A stretch of 64,000 bases of DNA from positions 222,937-286,936 of the forward strand of contig JAXIVH010000122.1 in NCBI GenBank assembly GCA_036785325.1. The letters run 5' to 3'. Made by a program: the position numbers and the translations under genes. Numbering within the stretch: position 1 is the first letter of the stretch; each line of letters opens with the position of its first letter. The stretch is from Urophycis tenuis (taxonomy: Eukaryota > Chordata > Actinopteri > Gadiformes > Phycidae). Below are positions 1 through 12,540 of the stretch, piece by piece. Below the pieces are notes generated by a model that had not been told where the DNA came from, searched no databases, and saw only the letters and a list, made by a program, of their open reading frames with translations.

Positions 1-1111
1 AGTGGTAAATAGACACTTTGGAATGAGAGACATGAGATAGTTGCCAGAGAAGTTTGCTGTTCAAACTTCCCTAATCCTCAAAGTAGCTCATTTAACAGCT
101 GCATCTTGGCTCTTAATTCACCCAACTAAAATATAAACTAAAGCCATATCCACTGGTTATTTTCTTACAGTGACGATGAAGTCTCATAGCATATGAATAT
201 ATTTCTAAGTCCACTAGTTAATGAATGTGGATATTGATATCTGGTGATGCAGTAGAGTATAAATTATTTCCTAATCACAATAAACATGTGTGTCTCAAAC
301 TGAAAGTCAGGACATGATTAAGATTAGATTGCAGTTTAGTGCTTTGACGGATAATTAGCTGTGAAATGCAGCTGATTTGGAAGTGGATGCAAACAAAGAA
401 GGTTTAAATATTCTGGTGAATATTGTGGAACAGTTCAATGTCAAGCAATAAGTAACTACCATCTCCAGATGGTTAACGCATTTCAGCTTGGATATTTGGT
501 TGTTTTTTTACTTTAATATTTATCACGTAACTACGAGGAAAAAGGGGCACATGTGTAAAATTGTTTATTGTTTAATGCCCTAAATGTAAATGTGTCTTTA
601 TCCTTGTGTCCAATTTGTCACTGGTCATGTCAGGGCATCATAGCTTCATTCTCCCAGGCCACGCCCTCCCAACATCAGGAGGCAACACTCTGTAAGTGGT
701 GCGTTTATGAATTGAATGAATTCATCAAATGTATTATAAAATATGCTACTATGCTATGCTACATATGCTACTATGATGGATTGCCACAGCCTACCCCCCT
801 TTGACCCTTCCTTCGTGACAACGCCAACGATTAGAGAGCTGCGGGGGTTCGATCCTTTCACCACTCGTTTTCTGAGAAAAACCAAAAACCATTCCAAACC
901 AAAAAAAAAAGAAACTTTTCACATATCCCACACAGCCTTTGATATGCAGCTATCGCTGAGGCTGGCAAACGTATGCTCAAATGGAAATAAAAGGGATGTC
1001 TGAATCAATGTCCGAAACCTAGAAGCCATATCTGGGCCCCCCGCTGCCAGAACAGACCGCATCGATCGGCCTAACAGTGACTAATGATGAAGACTCAGGA
1101 TGTAAACTTAC
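1..1111. other. gda intron 4, no coding exon seen
   Basis: This is downstream of gda exon 4 in the gene's orientation. I searched for the next conserved segment of the enzyme and did not find it, so the next exon lies further left. The sequence is AT-rich, with no long ORF or clear repeat boundary. Confidence 0.6.
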
Positions 1112-1199
1112 TTGCAATCTGTCCTAGCAGGAGGGAGGAGTCGGTGTGAATGGTAGCGAAGTAGCAGGCGGTAGTCGTGCCATTTCTTAAAGTCCGTCT
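1112..1199 (-). CDS. gda: gda coding exon 4
   Basis: 88 nt with acceptor CAG ending at 1200 and donor GTAAGT at 1111-1106. It encodes RRTLRNGTTTACYFATIHTD and onward, and continues into an exon off the left edge. Confidence 0.92.
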
Positions 1200-4100
1200 C
1201 TGAAATATGAATACATAGGAAATAGGATAGTGACATAGGACTAGGTTCTGTTTTTGGGGGTGGGGGGACTTAGAGATGCAACGCAGATTTGCCTGTCTTT
1301 ATACTTCAATGTTAACCTCATAAACAAGAAGGCAGTATAGCTTTTTCAACATTAAATGTACAGGAACCAACGAGCAAATCCGGCATCGCGAAACTCAGTC
1401 TGCTTCATTGAACATTTTTGAAAAAGGAATAGATCCAAGTGATAATTCGATGCTGGTGGCTGCTTGACTCGTTCTAAAATCCCTATTCGTGTGAAGCTCA
1501 AAGCAACTCTGCAAATAGTTTTCTCTTCTCTTGATTCAGAAATGTTTTTCATTTTGATGAAACAGCAAAAATCAACATGCCTTTTTATAGCCTGGATATG
1601 AACATCAATTTACGTAAAAAACATTCAGTTTAATGTTATCATTATACTGGCCTTCTTCTTCCCCTTTGTGGACCTAGCATGTACGGCAGGAGTCGCCCAC
1701 GAGTATTGAGGTCATGCACATCAATGTTGCACTTAATGCAAAGAAAAAATGTCTGTGTATAATTTGCTAGAAATATTTAGAAAATATTCAAATCTTTAAT
1801 TTTCCTTCAATACAATATTCAACTTTGATTGAAATGAGGTCATGGATCTTTGCACACGTGCTTGTCTGAGAAGATTGATGTGGGCTTCACTCACCACCAC
1901 TTTCGTGTAGACCTTGCGGGCAAACTCCAAATCCGAAAAGCCAGACTCTACTGGGAAAGTGTAGGTTTGGAGCCACTGGAGCAACGGCAAGTCCAGAGCG
2001 GTCCCTGCAAAGCTGTACTGGGCTGCATGTATGTGGGTGTCCACCAGGCCCGGCATGATAAACTCACTGCAATGTATGATGTTACACAAAGGAATTAAAA
2101 AATGTAACCGTCGAAGACTTTATGTTTTATTTGGGACCATGTTTTTCCAAAATAACGCCATTCAATTAAGTAATACAATACATGTAATACATCTGTCATA
2201 TCACAATGTCAATTCAATATATACAAATAACTGACCAACCAGGCGTTGCAAATTCATTACAGATTATCAGAAACGATGGTATGTAACTATATATCCAGTA
2301 ATTATCTTGAATCTTCTACTCACAGAGGTGCCAGTTGAGTAACATCAGATGCGTTGAATCCAAAATTTTCAGACACATTTTTCAGCTCCTGGCCTCTTTC
2401 AACAAAGGAAATCTAATAATAAATAGAAGACAAAACATATTTGCAGATAACATTATCATTCAAGCTGCTGGCCAACTGAAATACCTCTTCAGTCGTTTAC
2501 TTAATTAACAGTGAACAAACTGTTCAAACCTCGGGACCTGATTATAAGATAGGTCAGTTTGTGGGAGGATAAGATCAACTTTATTTATCCCTGAGGGGGA
2601 ATAAGGCTAGGTAGACAGTGTCTGCATCCTCCTTTAGGTTACAGGTGCATTGTATTGTATTGTATTGTAAACTAAAGGAGGATCTGACTGTAAATAGACA
2701 TTACTGTTCAAAAACTACTTTCAGGCTGAAGTTGTAGGCTTACTGTTTTTGTCATCTTTTTTGTGTATGGCCTGTACATTCATGAAAACTGACAATAAAG
2801 TTTACTTGAATCTTGAACTTGAAACTTGAATCTTTCTATAGGCCTATGTTGCTAAAAGATGATAAATTATATATTAATTTGTAAAATGTTACAGAACCCA
2901 TGACGTTGTTATAGACCAGCGTTAAGCAACAGTCCTCATCTATACGGTTGGTCTAGAGCCTTGAAGTACACTTCTAGCCCTCAGATCGTGAAACGATGCC
3001 ATGGTAACCTCTTCAAGCGTCCAATACAATTAACCATAATTTAGCCCAAAATTGGATGGTAAAGCCCTTGCTAATTTTTTGAAAAGCATCAAAACCCATT
3101 GCACTGGTGGGAGGAAATCCAAAGAAGGGGTAAGTTGGTGTGATATATTTACGGAACAAAAAGGCTGTTTGTGTATAAAGAAAAAAAAAAACTTCATGGC
3201 ACTACCAGATGCACTCCCTGTTCTCACAGCACTGCCCGGTGCAGCTTCCCTCGCCCCCAGCTCTGCCCTCCAGAGTAGACTTTTACGCTAAATGACGCGC
3301 GTTCCCCTCACATGGACCCCAGACGCCCCCCCTCCCCTTATCATTGCTTTGATATTTTCTCAACCAACATGTGGTTCTCCTGGAGGGATTTCGATTGCCT
3401 AAACATTGTACACTCCATCGGACTGGAGCCAATAACGCTAGCCAGGCTGCACACCTCCCCGTTATGTTTCAGAGACGCCACAGTTGGACAAGGATCAACA
3501 GCGTAGAACAACAAGTCTTTTAGTAGCCATAAAAACCCCCCAATCTAACACATGCTCTACGTTTGAATGGAAATGTGTTATAGAAACATTCTGGTCTTTA
3601 ACACAACGAGTTGTTTGTTTGTCATTTGGTCAGATAGAGTACAGAGCAGCGATTAGCATAGACCTACAGGATTACTTGATAAAAGGTAATTATAGGCCTA
3701 CATCATCATCATTAAAAAAAAAAACATCAACTAGGATGAACAAAGGGACACGAACGTGCACGAACGTGCAAACTGATTCTAAATTTTTCAAAATGAAGTA
3801 GTCTTACTCCTTAGAAGAACAAACATACAACATCCAACTCTTTCGAATAGGCCTATGTCTAATGTATATATATTATGAGTCAATAGACCGCGCGTATCAT
3901 TATTCATCCCGCTGTCATGTATTTCCGTGAACTCCATTCATATGAAAACATACTTCGATCCTATTAGACGATCATATAAAAAGCGCTATTCTGTATACCC
4001 ACGCCGGGTATAGAACGTGAGCAGTTAATCTCAAATCACGTTAAGTTGTCTTTTGCTTCACAAACGGACGTTATTCTCCAACCAACCTTGCCCTCCGAGT

Positions 4101-4215
4101 CCACCCCCAGCAGCGCGTCTCGCAGTACGACCAGATCATCGTCCCTGGTCGAGTGAACTAATGTCCCCCTGAACACCTTGGCAATGGTCGCGGTGGACGC
4201 TTTGGAATCGGCCAT
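1112..4215 (-). CDS. gda: Guanine deaminase, 5' part (coding exons 1-4), continues off the left edge
   Basis: Guanine deaminase hydrolyses guanine to xanthine and ammonia; it is a zinc-dependent cytosolic enzyme of the amidohydrolase superfamily. Four coding exons on the minus strand join in phase: 4215-4087, 2412-2324, 2066-1895 and 1199-1112, each with GT donor and AG acceptor. They encode about 159 residues, against about 454 in the human enzyme. The diagnostic piece is exon 3, with MPGLVDTHIHAAQYSFAG; the two His of DTHIH (about residues 84 and 86) are the first zinc ligands of the family. Exon 4 carries NGTTTACYFATIHTDSSLLL, the conserved strand after the metal site. No stops or frameshifts are seen, so this copy looks functional. 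The remaining metal ligands and catalytic residues must lie left of the window. Degenerate copies of exons 2 and 4 occur at 22-38 kb. Confidence 0.95.
1895..2066 (-). CDS. gda: gda coding exon 3 (zinc-binding HxH)
   Basis: 172 nt with acceptor AG at 2068-2067 and donor GTGAGT at 1894-1889. It contains the DTHIH zinc motif and the DLPLLQWLQTYTFPVE segment typical of guanine deaminases. Confidence 0.95.
2324..2412 (-). CDS. gda: gda coding exon 2
   Basis: 89 nt with acceptor AG at 2414-2413 and donor GTGAGT at 2323-2318. It encodes ISFVERGQELKNVSENFGFN and onward, and splices in phase to exon 3 to give LEFIMPG. Confidence 0.88.
2413..4086 (-). other. gda intron 1 with a LINE-tail fragment
   Basis: 1.67-kb intron between coding exons 1 and 2. 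Positions 2577-2610 (CAACTTTATTTATCCCTGAG and onward) look like the 3' tail of a teleost non-LTR retrotransposon, followed by a short TTGTA repeat at 2649-2668. Short ORFs at 3.0-3.8 kb are not conserved-looking and are not called. Confidence 0.55.
4087..4215 (-). CDS. gda: gda coding exon 1
   Basis: The ATG at 4215-4213 opens 43 codons (MADSKASTATIAKVFRG...), ending GGC AAG before a GT donor at 4086. It is phase 0. The gene-specific N-terminus matches the family layout (short lead, then a beta strand, then ...GK). Confidence 0.9.
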
Positions 4216-4256
4216 AGTTCAAGCTTCACAGAGCTCAACACGCCGGAGTGATGGCG

Positions 4257-4292
4257 CTTTATAACCGAGTCTGTACTCTGTACACTTATAAA
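4257..4292 (-). promoter_or_regulatory. Candidate gda TATA elements
   Basis: Two TATA-like boxes read on the minus strand: TATAAA at 4263-4258 and TATAAG at 4290-4285, about 43 and 70 bp upstream of the gda ATG. Either could place a start site with a very short 5' UTR. Based on sequence only. Confidence 0.4.
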
Positions 4293-5050
4293 GCGCGTCA
4301 GGTTTCAATTGTGTCGTCGAACTTCCTGCTGATAGAATTCAGTCGATGACGCACATTAGTTCGACACTCCTTTCCCCCAACGACCGTTTCTGGAGTAACG
4401 CTCCCCTTTCACAGCAGGATACGCTCGGATGATACAGTGTGGATATTATGCACCCGTGTTAGGATGTTTGTGGCGCATAACACAAAAAAAAAAACCTTAT
4501 CCCACATGCTTTACTCGCATGTAGTAGGCTACAGCGTGTTTGATTTTTGAAGGCGACGATGGGTGTGTTAACAAGTCAAACTTGACACTGAAAAGACATC
4601 CACCTGTGGTCCGCAAGTCATCAAACGCAAAAAACAAACAACAAAAAACGAGTAGTCGTTTAGGGGTGGGTAGTAGTTTAGAATTTGCACACGTAGACCT
4701 AGAAGCTTTGCAGTAATTGCAGAGTAGGCTACGTGTAAGTTATCCCACCCATTATATTAATGCGCACTCGAATCCCCATTAAAGCACGACGCGGGGGTCG
4801 CGTATAGCCTACTTGGATGAAGCGTGTAAATAGCGCGTTCACATCACTCTGACATAACTGCGAACAAGCCATAGAGGTTCTATTCGTGTTTCCAAATATT
4901 GTTATTCGTTTTTACAGGGTTTTTTTGTGGTTTCACTTTCGTAAGACTCCAGCTGCCTTAGATGGTTCCCTCTAATGTTCACTAGGACAGGGGTTCCCAA
5001 ACTTTTCAACCCGCGACCCCCAAAATAACGGTGCCAGAGACTGGCGACCC

Positions 5051-6509
5051 CCACTATCCCCGGATGTAACTAAAAAATAAAATAAAATGTGCGCACAGGC
5101 CATACGCACTAGGCTTATCCAAACACGGGCTTAACGACAACACAAAAGAACAGAGCAGCCCGTTATGATTTTACATATAGAACTTTACTGTTTGATAAAA
5201 AGCAGAATACCTCGGTCAAAATAATATCCATGTAACATGAGTGCACAGTATTGCTGTCATGTGCAAACTTAACTTTGAAACATTACTTTCATTTCCATTT
5301 GAACAGAAGAATATCTCAGTGAGGTTAATATCCACAAACTGTTGTAAACATGTACACTGTTGCTGGCAACTATGTTTCAGTTAGAGTACTATAGTACTCT
5401 AGTTTCAGTGTGGCAAGGCGAGCGGTATGAGGGTTGCTGACAACGCCACCTGGGGGCTTTCACCCCAGGATATAACCAGGTTTGGCAAATCACACAAGGC
5501 ACACAGGTTGAAGAATCCCACAGGACGAGAGCGTGATGTCCAATTATAAAAATCTATTTATTAAACAATTATTTAAAAAAGGAGCAACAGACTAAATCAA
5601 CAATAATAGCAATAGCAAATAATAATAATAATAGCAATAGCAAATAATAAAGGAGTGATATGGGAGGTTACTATAGGAATAGGGGACAGGGCTGGGGCTT
5701 GCCACGACAGCGGTAGCAAACAAAAAGGGAGGGATCCAAAACTACACTGCACCCGTGACACAGCAACCCGTAACGTGAAAAAGGGACCACCACCAAGGGA
5801 ACCGCTGTCGCTCCGGGCCCTCAGCACCTGTCAACCAACAAAAACACAATCAAAGACAAGAAATCAAGGCAACCCTCCCACACACACAATACCCAAGAAT
5901 AAACCATTCTTAAATCACAAATTATCTAATCAAAATAAACAAAATAAAGTTTCTAATCAATAAATCAAATATAACCCAAAAACCCAATCGACAATAATTA
6001 AAATTATAAACTTGTTGATTTTAAAGAGCGCCACATAGTGGCAATGAGCAGAAATTTTGTAGGATACATGAGGGACATATACCGAAGTAGGGACTAAAGT
6101 TTGGTGTCGAACGGACATAGCATTGTGGAGATATGGTCCACTTCCTTTTTTTACGTAAAATTGACACATCTAAAAAAAATTATTACGCGCTTAGTATAGA
6201 GAATTTCAACATACTTCACATGACATTTTTTCATCATTCAGTCTGGGGATGGTAAATGTCGAGTTTCGTGCGAATCGGAGAAAGCCCTATGTTTTGAGCC
6301 CGTTGCAGCACTTTTGCATTTTTGTGTTGTTGCAAAAAAAAAGTCAGGCCGAAGTGGGCGTGACCTACATCAGGAGGTGCAGCATGATTGCCCGCATGCG
6401 TAGATATAAAGTTTTTGAATGTACGTCAATCTATGCGGGAGTTATTAGCGTTACGGGTTTTGCTCATAAACAGTGCCACCTAGGGGTTTTGCTAGTGTGC
6501 GACATGAAC
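5051..6509. other. Non-coding repeat-derived sequence inside the composite insertion
   Basis: AT-rich sequence with a purine-rich CAATAATAG-type low-complexity run near 5,597-5,650 and no credible coding region. It probably belongs to the original hAT body or old nested repeats. I could not assign a family. Confidence 0.4.
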
Positions 6510-6517
6510 ATGACACA

Positions 6518-6892
6518 TCCATCCATTATCGTGACCGCTTATCCTCTACGAGGGTCGCGGGGGGGCTGGAGCCAATCCCAGCTGCAACGGACGAAAGGCG
6601 GGGTACACCCTGGACAGGTCGCCAGCCTATCACAGGGCTAACATACATAGACAAACAACCATTCACACTCACATACACACCTATGGTCAATTTAGAGACA
6701 CCAATTAACCTAATCCCCAACCTGCATGTTTTTGGTCTGTGGGAGGAAGCCGGAGTACCCGGAGAGAACCCACACAAGCACGGGGAGAACATGCAAACTC
6801 CACACAGAAAGGTCCCGGGTCCCAGGTGGATTCGAACCCAGAACCCTCTTGCTGTGAGGCGACAGACCTCTTGCTGCACCACCGTGCCGCCC
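6518..6892 (-). mobile_element. tRNA-like SINE-type repeat with target duplication
   Basis: Read on the minus strand it starts GGGCGGCACGGTGGTGCAGC, carries an internal-promoter-like GGTTCGAATCC box near 6,826-6,836, and ends in an ATGG-type tail. This is a very common teleost dispersed repeat. ATGACACA flanks both sides (6510-6517 and 6893-6900), so the ends are precise. ORFs overlapping it are repeat noise. Confidence 0.75.
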
Positions 6893-7674
6893 ATGACACA
6901 TATCATATATCTATTTTCACCAGGCCTGACAACTTTGCCAAAAAAAATTGAGTTTTCATATAGGGTCAGATAGCGCAAATCAACTTCAAAGTTCCTAGAA
7001 ATAATAATAATCGCATCAATTTCAAAAGGGACCTCGTCCTGTTTCACAGGCTCGGTCCCTAATAAAGTAATAACAGGAAATAGAAATAACACAGGTAATC
7101 AATTGAGTGTCTGCCACTCAGATTAAAACAGTTCGGATGGCTCCGTCTTTTATGAGAGGGTTGACCACGTGGTCCAGGCTGTATGGCGACAGCTTTGGCC
7201 GTCAGTAAAAATAAAACCCAGTAGAACCAAGTAGAACCAAAACAGCAGCGAGGCTCCCAGCGGCGAGTGACGGCCGCACACGGAGAGCAGGATCGAGGTG
7301 TCACAGCGGCAGGAGGAGGAAGCCCGCAGCTCAGACGCTGACAGTGATGGCCACAGAGAGCGCACAGCGCACACACGGCCCAAGGGGGGGGCAGTCACAA
7401 CGCGCTGCTTTGTTTTTAAACCTGATCTGCTGACCTGTCGGCTCCGTGAAGGTAGAGTCCTATAGACGTGAAGGAGGAGAGGAAGCGGAAAGAGGAAGAG
7501 GAAGAGGAAGGGTCCGACCGGGCGTATTTATAGGCGATCACCTGCTGATTACCTGCCACACTGCCCCTCACGACGGGGAGTGTAGCGCTATCCTCCTGCC
7601 ACATCAGCGTTAATCTCATCTGATGAGATGGATATGCGCTGTGCGCGGAACACAGCAAGACCATTCTCGGTTTC

Positions 7675-7725
7675 AAAGTTCAAAGTTCAAAAGCACTTTA
7701 TTTGTCCCCAAGGGGCAATTTAATT
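7675..7725. repeat. Non-LTR retrotransposon 3' tail fragment
   Basis: A CAAAGTT direct repeat followed by GCACTTTATTTGTCCCCAAG and onward resembles the short 3' tails of fish CR1/L2/Rex-like LINEs. Only a fragment; strand uncertain. Confidence 0.45.
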
Positions 7726-7740
7726 GTGGAGACGGCCACA

Positions 7741-8440
7741 CGGAGATCATCCTCCACATTTAGACGTGATCTGTATTTATTTTTAATAGGCTATATGTCA
7801 GTGCAGAGAAAGTTTTTTCGCACAGGCATGTGGAGCCAAACAGCGTCTTGGAATTAAAATCTGTCTTTAAAGTGCGGTCACATGACAGCTCAATCAGTGC
7901 GTCCTCCGTGCCGGCTGACAGATGACTTGCGGTGGTTACAGTGAATGGTGATTTTATCAGGCATATTGTTCCGGAGCCATTTCCTCAGGGAAATACTTCA
8001 AAGTGTTCCAGGAGGGCTTGAATGTGGGTAGTTATAGACGTCTTCACAATGTGAACACTCATTCATTTTCTTCCATGAATTTGTCCAGCTCATTAAACAT
8101 GTAAATCCTGCCCATTTCAACTCGTGCAGTCCAGCGATCCACTTTTCTCTTGAATGCGCGGATTTTATCACTCATTGACAAGATGCTTGTGTTTTCACCA
8201 TGCAATGAATGACAGGTTAAGTCCATTCAGTCTGTAAAAAATGCAAGACAGATACGCTAGCCTTGTTAACCAGTCAGGGTCAGTCGGGTGGTCGAGCTGG
8301 GACCCATGCCCCATCAGAAATAAGCGCACCTCGTCCCGCAGCTCAAACAGGCGGCTGAGAGCATTTCCCCGCGAAAGCCATCTGACTTCTGTGTGGAACA
8401 GCAGCCCCTCATGCTGCGATCCCGGTTCGTTGCAGACAGG
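7741..8440. other. Unassigned non-coding stretch
   Basis: No recognisable gene, repeat boundary or conserved motif. Short overlapping ORFs on both strands near 8,240-8,530 have no recognisable protein similarity. Confidence 0.4.
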
Positions 8441-8442
8441 CC

Positions 8443-8667
8443 TACGTTTACATGCAGCAAGAAATTCGAATTTCTGATCGGATATGATAATGACATGCGT
8501 AAGACCGGATCACTTGTCCGAGTATACATGCCGTTCAGAGAATCATGGGCTGACTCTGGACGCTATGTGGCGCTGCGCATGCGCAGAATGGAATGCAAAA
8601 TCCGATTCAGATCCGATTGCTACGGTGGCCGACAAAGGCCAAACGCACTGCAACGGCCTAATGCGTC
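8443..8667 (+). repeat. Left arm of a large palindromic (foldback/MITE-like) element
   Basis: Begins CGTTTACATGCAGCAAGAAA and ends CGGCCTAATGCGTC. The reverse complement of both ends recurs at 19,301-19,521, so the two arms face each other across 10.6 kb. The same terminal motif bounds compact palindromic elements at 21,022-21,407 and 34,158-34,511, so this is one element family. The inner block at 8,620-8,667 is absent from the compact copies. Confidence 0.7.
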
Positions 8668-8988
8668 TGTTACATCGTATGATGTAAAGTACTATAAAAA
8701 AAACCGTCACGTAATGTGCAGCGTTTTACAGTGATATAAACATAACATACATATAATAAACTAAAAGTCACATTACCGCTGTCTGCTGAAACACCGTTCA
8801 GTCATCTGTTCTGTCTCTCTCCATCCAGTGCGCCCCCTACAGGTTAAGACCGTTTCTTGGTTGGAATCGTTTTGTGCTTTGCATCGTTTCTCTTTTTGCA
8901 GCACGTTTTTTCTTTTGCACCACATTTTTCTTTTTGTACCATGTTTAGACTTGTGTTTAGTTTGTTCATTTGAATCGTTTCTGTACTT

Positions 8989-9370
8989 TGTTGCATAGAA
9001 AACTCACCATCCAACCCTCCCGGGTGGACTCTTGGAGTGGATCGCTAAATAACCAGTCGGAGTAATTGTAGGAGGGTTCTTGTTGATTTATTAGAAGGCC
9101 ATCATCCTTACAGATATCTTACCGATCAGAGTTTTTAACGAGCTCGGGGTCGTCCTGCGCGTCGTCCAGGGGCGAATCTAGGTTCCCAGTTTTGGGGGGG
9201 CTAAGCCCCAAGTTCAAACTTATTTTTTCTCGCGAGACTCACTGCCAAACAGAGCGTGGGCTTGGAACAGGCGGAATTCCTGCGCTACTCGAGACTATTT
9301 TATTTCTAATTCTAAAAATTAAACTGGATCTGTTCACTAAATCAGTTGTTAGGTGTGAATTTGACGATCT

Positions 9371-9407
<37 letters not shown>

Positions 9408-9909
9408 TATATTTTTGGGGGGGCTCCAGCCCCCCCAAAATAGGGCTAGATACGCCACTGGCGTCGTCTCTACGAGAGTCTGCCTAGGAAGAGCCCCGTA
9501 CATAGTTTGCTAGTCATATTTATAAAGTCCCTGCCTCAAGGGTGGGGGCTCACACGTATTACTGATATCACAACAAGGCTCCATTCATGGCGTGATATTG
9601 TGCCAGGCTACGTGCCTCGGTTTGTCTGGGTGCACCACCTGCTTGGCCTTGGTTCCTTTCAAGGCCGGATTAGGTGTAATTTCGACGGTGGCTTCTTGTT
9701 TTTGCTATGCTACTGTTGATACATACTGGCGGCATCCCTTTGCAGGATACGTGTCTCTCTAATCTCTCGAGTCCGCAAGGCCGTATTGGTTCTGTATGGT
9801 ATATAGGTGTGTTTCAAATCAACCGCCTGCTTTGCACGGGGCCTTATGGGCCTCTGACTAAGTGTCTGCAGGCTTGTTTGGCACAGAGTTTATTTTGTAT
9901 ACATCAACA
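8989..9909 (-). repeat. Probable LTR (3') of a decayed endogenous retrovirus
   Basis: On the minus strand the segment starts TGTTGATGTATAC, right after a polypurine tract (GAGGGGGAT, 9,910-9,918), and ends TATGCAACA, giving TG...CA with short inverted ends. AATAAA (minus) lies near 9,087-9,092. It sits downstream of the integrase remnant in the correct orientation. A 294-bp hAT insertion (9,167-9,460) inflates it from about 627 bp. No matching second LTR was found, so the boundaries are inferred. Confidence 0.5.
9167..9460. mobile_element. Small non-autonomous hAT element
   Basis: Ends CAGGGGCGAATCTAG and, inverted, CAGTGGCGTATCTAG. It is flanked by a perfect 8-bp duplication GCGTCGTC (9,159-9,166 and 9,461-9,468). 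The interior has a long A tract (9,372-9,403). Too short to code for a transposase. Confidence 0.85.
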
Positions 9910-10318
9910 ATCCCCCTCAAGTTATCGAAAGATAACTTTTTAGTAATACAAAATACCTGGGGCCGCAGCCAGTGTGGAGGAAAACCTGTTTGGAGGCGAA
10001 ACCTTCCACATGCCTTCTTCAAGGCAGCATTCACCTGGACTGTCAGCTCCCGAACAGGCTAAATATAAGCACAATGCATTCATGTTATAACTCAAACACT
10101 CCTTCAGTGTACGTTGCATGGGGTAAAAGCGAGATAGCTATTGGTTTAAACGGAGGTAACAGTTTTAACGGAGCTGGAAGCACTTAATGCCCTGGATACA
10201 TAACCGGTGTCGTCTTGGGGAAGGCGGCGACCATGTCCGCCCCATTATGTCCCCTTTTTATTATCCCGACACTGGGTTCAATACATGCGTTGTTCAGACT
10301 ATGCAGCGATACATTCAA

Positions 10319-11775
10319 TTACACAGCGTCAATAGCTTCTTCTTCGTTGCCGCTGTCAGGGTCTTCTTTGATTAGGGGCCCGAGGTCCGTCCGGAGGGAC
10401 TGCCAGGCGAGGAGGAGGAGGAGTCCGAGGGCGAAGGTTCCGAGTCCCGACCTGCAGGTGGCCTTCCATTGCCGTCTACGCCGGTCCTCCCTCTGCTCCT
10501 TGGGCCCCGCCATGCCGCTCTGGTCTGGTCTGGGCGGCCCGTGGATGGGGTCGGTGTCACCGGCCCTCCGGCAGCTGGTCAGGTAGTGCCACTTGGCGCC
10601 GGCTTTTCCTTCTACAGAGACAGAGAAGGGGGTGCACAATACTACCTTAAATGGACCCTCCCACCGAGGTTAAGGGAAGTGCCTCTTGTGTCGTCTGACC
10701 CACACCCACTCTCCCGGCAGCAGGGGTGGCGTCGGGGATGTATGTATTCTGTAAATACATAGCTCGGGAGGCCTCGGTTAGGTGCTGGCAATACGACAAC
10801 AGAGTTTCGGGGAACCCATCCGGGATGGGCCCCACTGGCGGGTCATAAGGGCCAGGCATCGGCCTTCCCGTAGTTCGTGTGGCCTGAGCCCTGATCGCGC
10901 GCTGGGGCTGTTTCGCATGGTCATTAACGCGATTGGCAACACGGAGAGCCAAGTACACTTTTTGCTTTTAGCGGTTTCATTTACCACGCGACGCAACTCA
11001 GTACCGATTAGTTCTCGCGTGGTCACGCCTTCAACAATGGTTTTGGCCATAATGGCTTTTAGCGATTGATTGGCTCGTTCTATGATCCCCTGCGATTGGG
11101 GGTGGTAGACTGAGCCAAAGCGATGTTTGATTCCCAGCTGACTCTCGACCTGCTGGAGTAACTTGTTGCTAAAGTGGGACCCATTGTCAGTGTGGAGCGA
11201 TCAGGGGTAACCCCATCGCGGGATAAATTGCTCAGTTAACCATTTCACCACGGTGGCTCCATCCTCCTTTCTAGTGGGGATGGTCTCGATCCACCGGGAA
11301 AACCTGTCTACACAAACCAGCAGATAGCGATAACCCTGGGCCCGATTTTCGGGGCCCATGTCGGTGTAATCAAGGCAGATGTCGTGGAATGGTAGGGGTG
11401 GGATGGGGCAGCATCCGGGTCCCACTGGGAACCCTTGTCTGGGGTTTGGCTGCTGGCACGTGGTGCAGCGGTTGGTGTGTTCTTTTATGGTCTCGAGCAT
11501 TTGGGGGAACCACCAGTCTCTTTGGATCCATTGGTGTAGGATGTGGCTGGCTTGGTGGCCCACTTGGTGCATCGTCTGGATGAGGAGTCCTGCCGCTTTG
11601 GCAGACAGGGCGGGTCGGGGTGGACCCACAACCCCGCAGCATCCTTTCGGCAGCCTTGGAGGTACCAGTAGTTGACCTCCAGGGGGGATGCTTGCTCTTG
11701 CATCTCGGAGAGGCTGACGAGGAGGTCACTCATGACCGCCAGTTGGGGCGCGGGGTCTGTGGTCAGGGGAAACAT
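10319..11775 (-). pseudogene. Endogenous retrovirus integrase remnant (pol 3' end, into env-like leader)
   Basis: Reading right to left: a pre-integrase segment, the zinc-binding HHCC domain (HQVGHQASH ... RCTTCQQ, about 11,440-11,570), the first catalytic Asp in ICLDYTDMG (about 11,350), the second in HTDNGSHF (about 11,175) and the catalytic Glu in QGIIERANQ (about 11,075). A C-terminal domain of the gammaretrovirus-like type follows (to about 10,560), then a hydrophobic leader-like segment near 10,400-10,440 that could be the start of env. It is broken by a frame change near 11,600 and an in-frame stop near 11,203, so no functional enzyme is encoded. Reverse transcriptase and protease are absent. 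Confidence 0.8.
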
Positions 11776-12041
11776 GGGAGCGTATCCCCCTCGGAGTTGG
11801 AGTCGGGGCCGGTGCCCTCTTCAGGCCTTTCTGTGTCATTTCCTCTATCTATTCTTGGACCACCCCCCGTGTCTGACTACGGTTGGTGGGTGGGGTACTT
11901 GTCGTTGGGCCCTGGCTATTGCTGCCGGAGGCCCCCTTCTGTTTTTCACGTGTCTGTTCTTGCTTCCTTTCTGTCGTACTTGATCCTTCTGTGAACCGGG
12001 TCCCCGTGTCTTACTACGGGTCACCCGGGATGTATCCGGTG

Positions 12042-12046
12042 CCGGC
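12042..12046. repeat. Gypsy target-site duplication, left copy
   Basis: CCGGC immediately left of the 3' LTR; the same five bases follow the right LTR at 17,353-17,357. A 5-bp duplication is usual for Ty3/gypsy integrases. Confidence 0.8.
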
Positions 12047-12528
12047 TGTCAGGCCTGGACTAAGAGGAGGACTCAGATGCACAAGTACGGCAGTAAAGGT
12101 GAATTTATTCAAAATAACAGAGGCTCTTGAACCGAGGGACAAGATAAAAATGCAATAACAAAAAACGACTCTCAAAAACAGTCACTCTAAAACTCAGAAT
12201 CTTCTCTTAAAAATACAACTCAAAATCACTCCTTCGAGGAACTCTAGGCCGCAAAGGCAAACTGTGGCATGAAGAAAACGGCACGGGTGGAACAGACACT
12301 GAAGACGAAACACACTGGCACAAGACAAGGGAAACGCAGACTACTTGAACACATGGAGGGAAGGGAGCACCAGGTGAACACAATCTGTGATTAGGGGAGA
12401 CAATCAGACAGGCGACACACAAGGAAGGGCAAGTGACCTGAAACGAGAGGAGAGTTACTTATCAAAATAAAACAGGAAATGACGAGACAAAACACCAAAA
12501 TAAAACATGACCTCACCGCTGTGTGACA
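12047..12528 (-). repeat. Gypsy 3' LTR
   Basis: 482 bp, TGTCA...TGACA ends, identical as read to 16,871-17,352. On the minus strand a polypurine tract (AGGGGGGGGC) sits between the ORF stop codon and this LTR. Confidence 0.95.
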
Positions 12529-12540
12529 GTGCCCCCCCCT

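Noticed and set aside
6526..7092. 188-aa minus-strand ORF
   Set aside because: Runs through the SINE-type repeat, which gives such ORFs throughout fish genomes.
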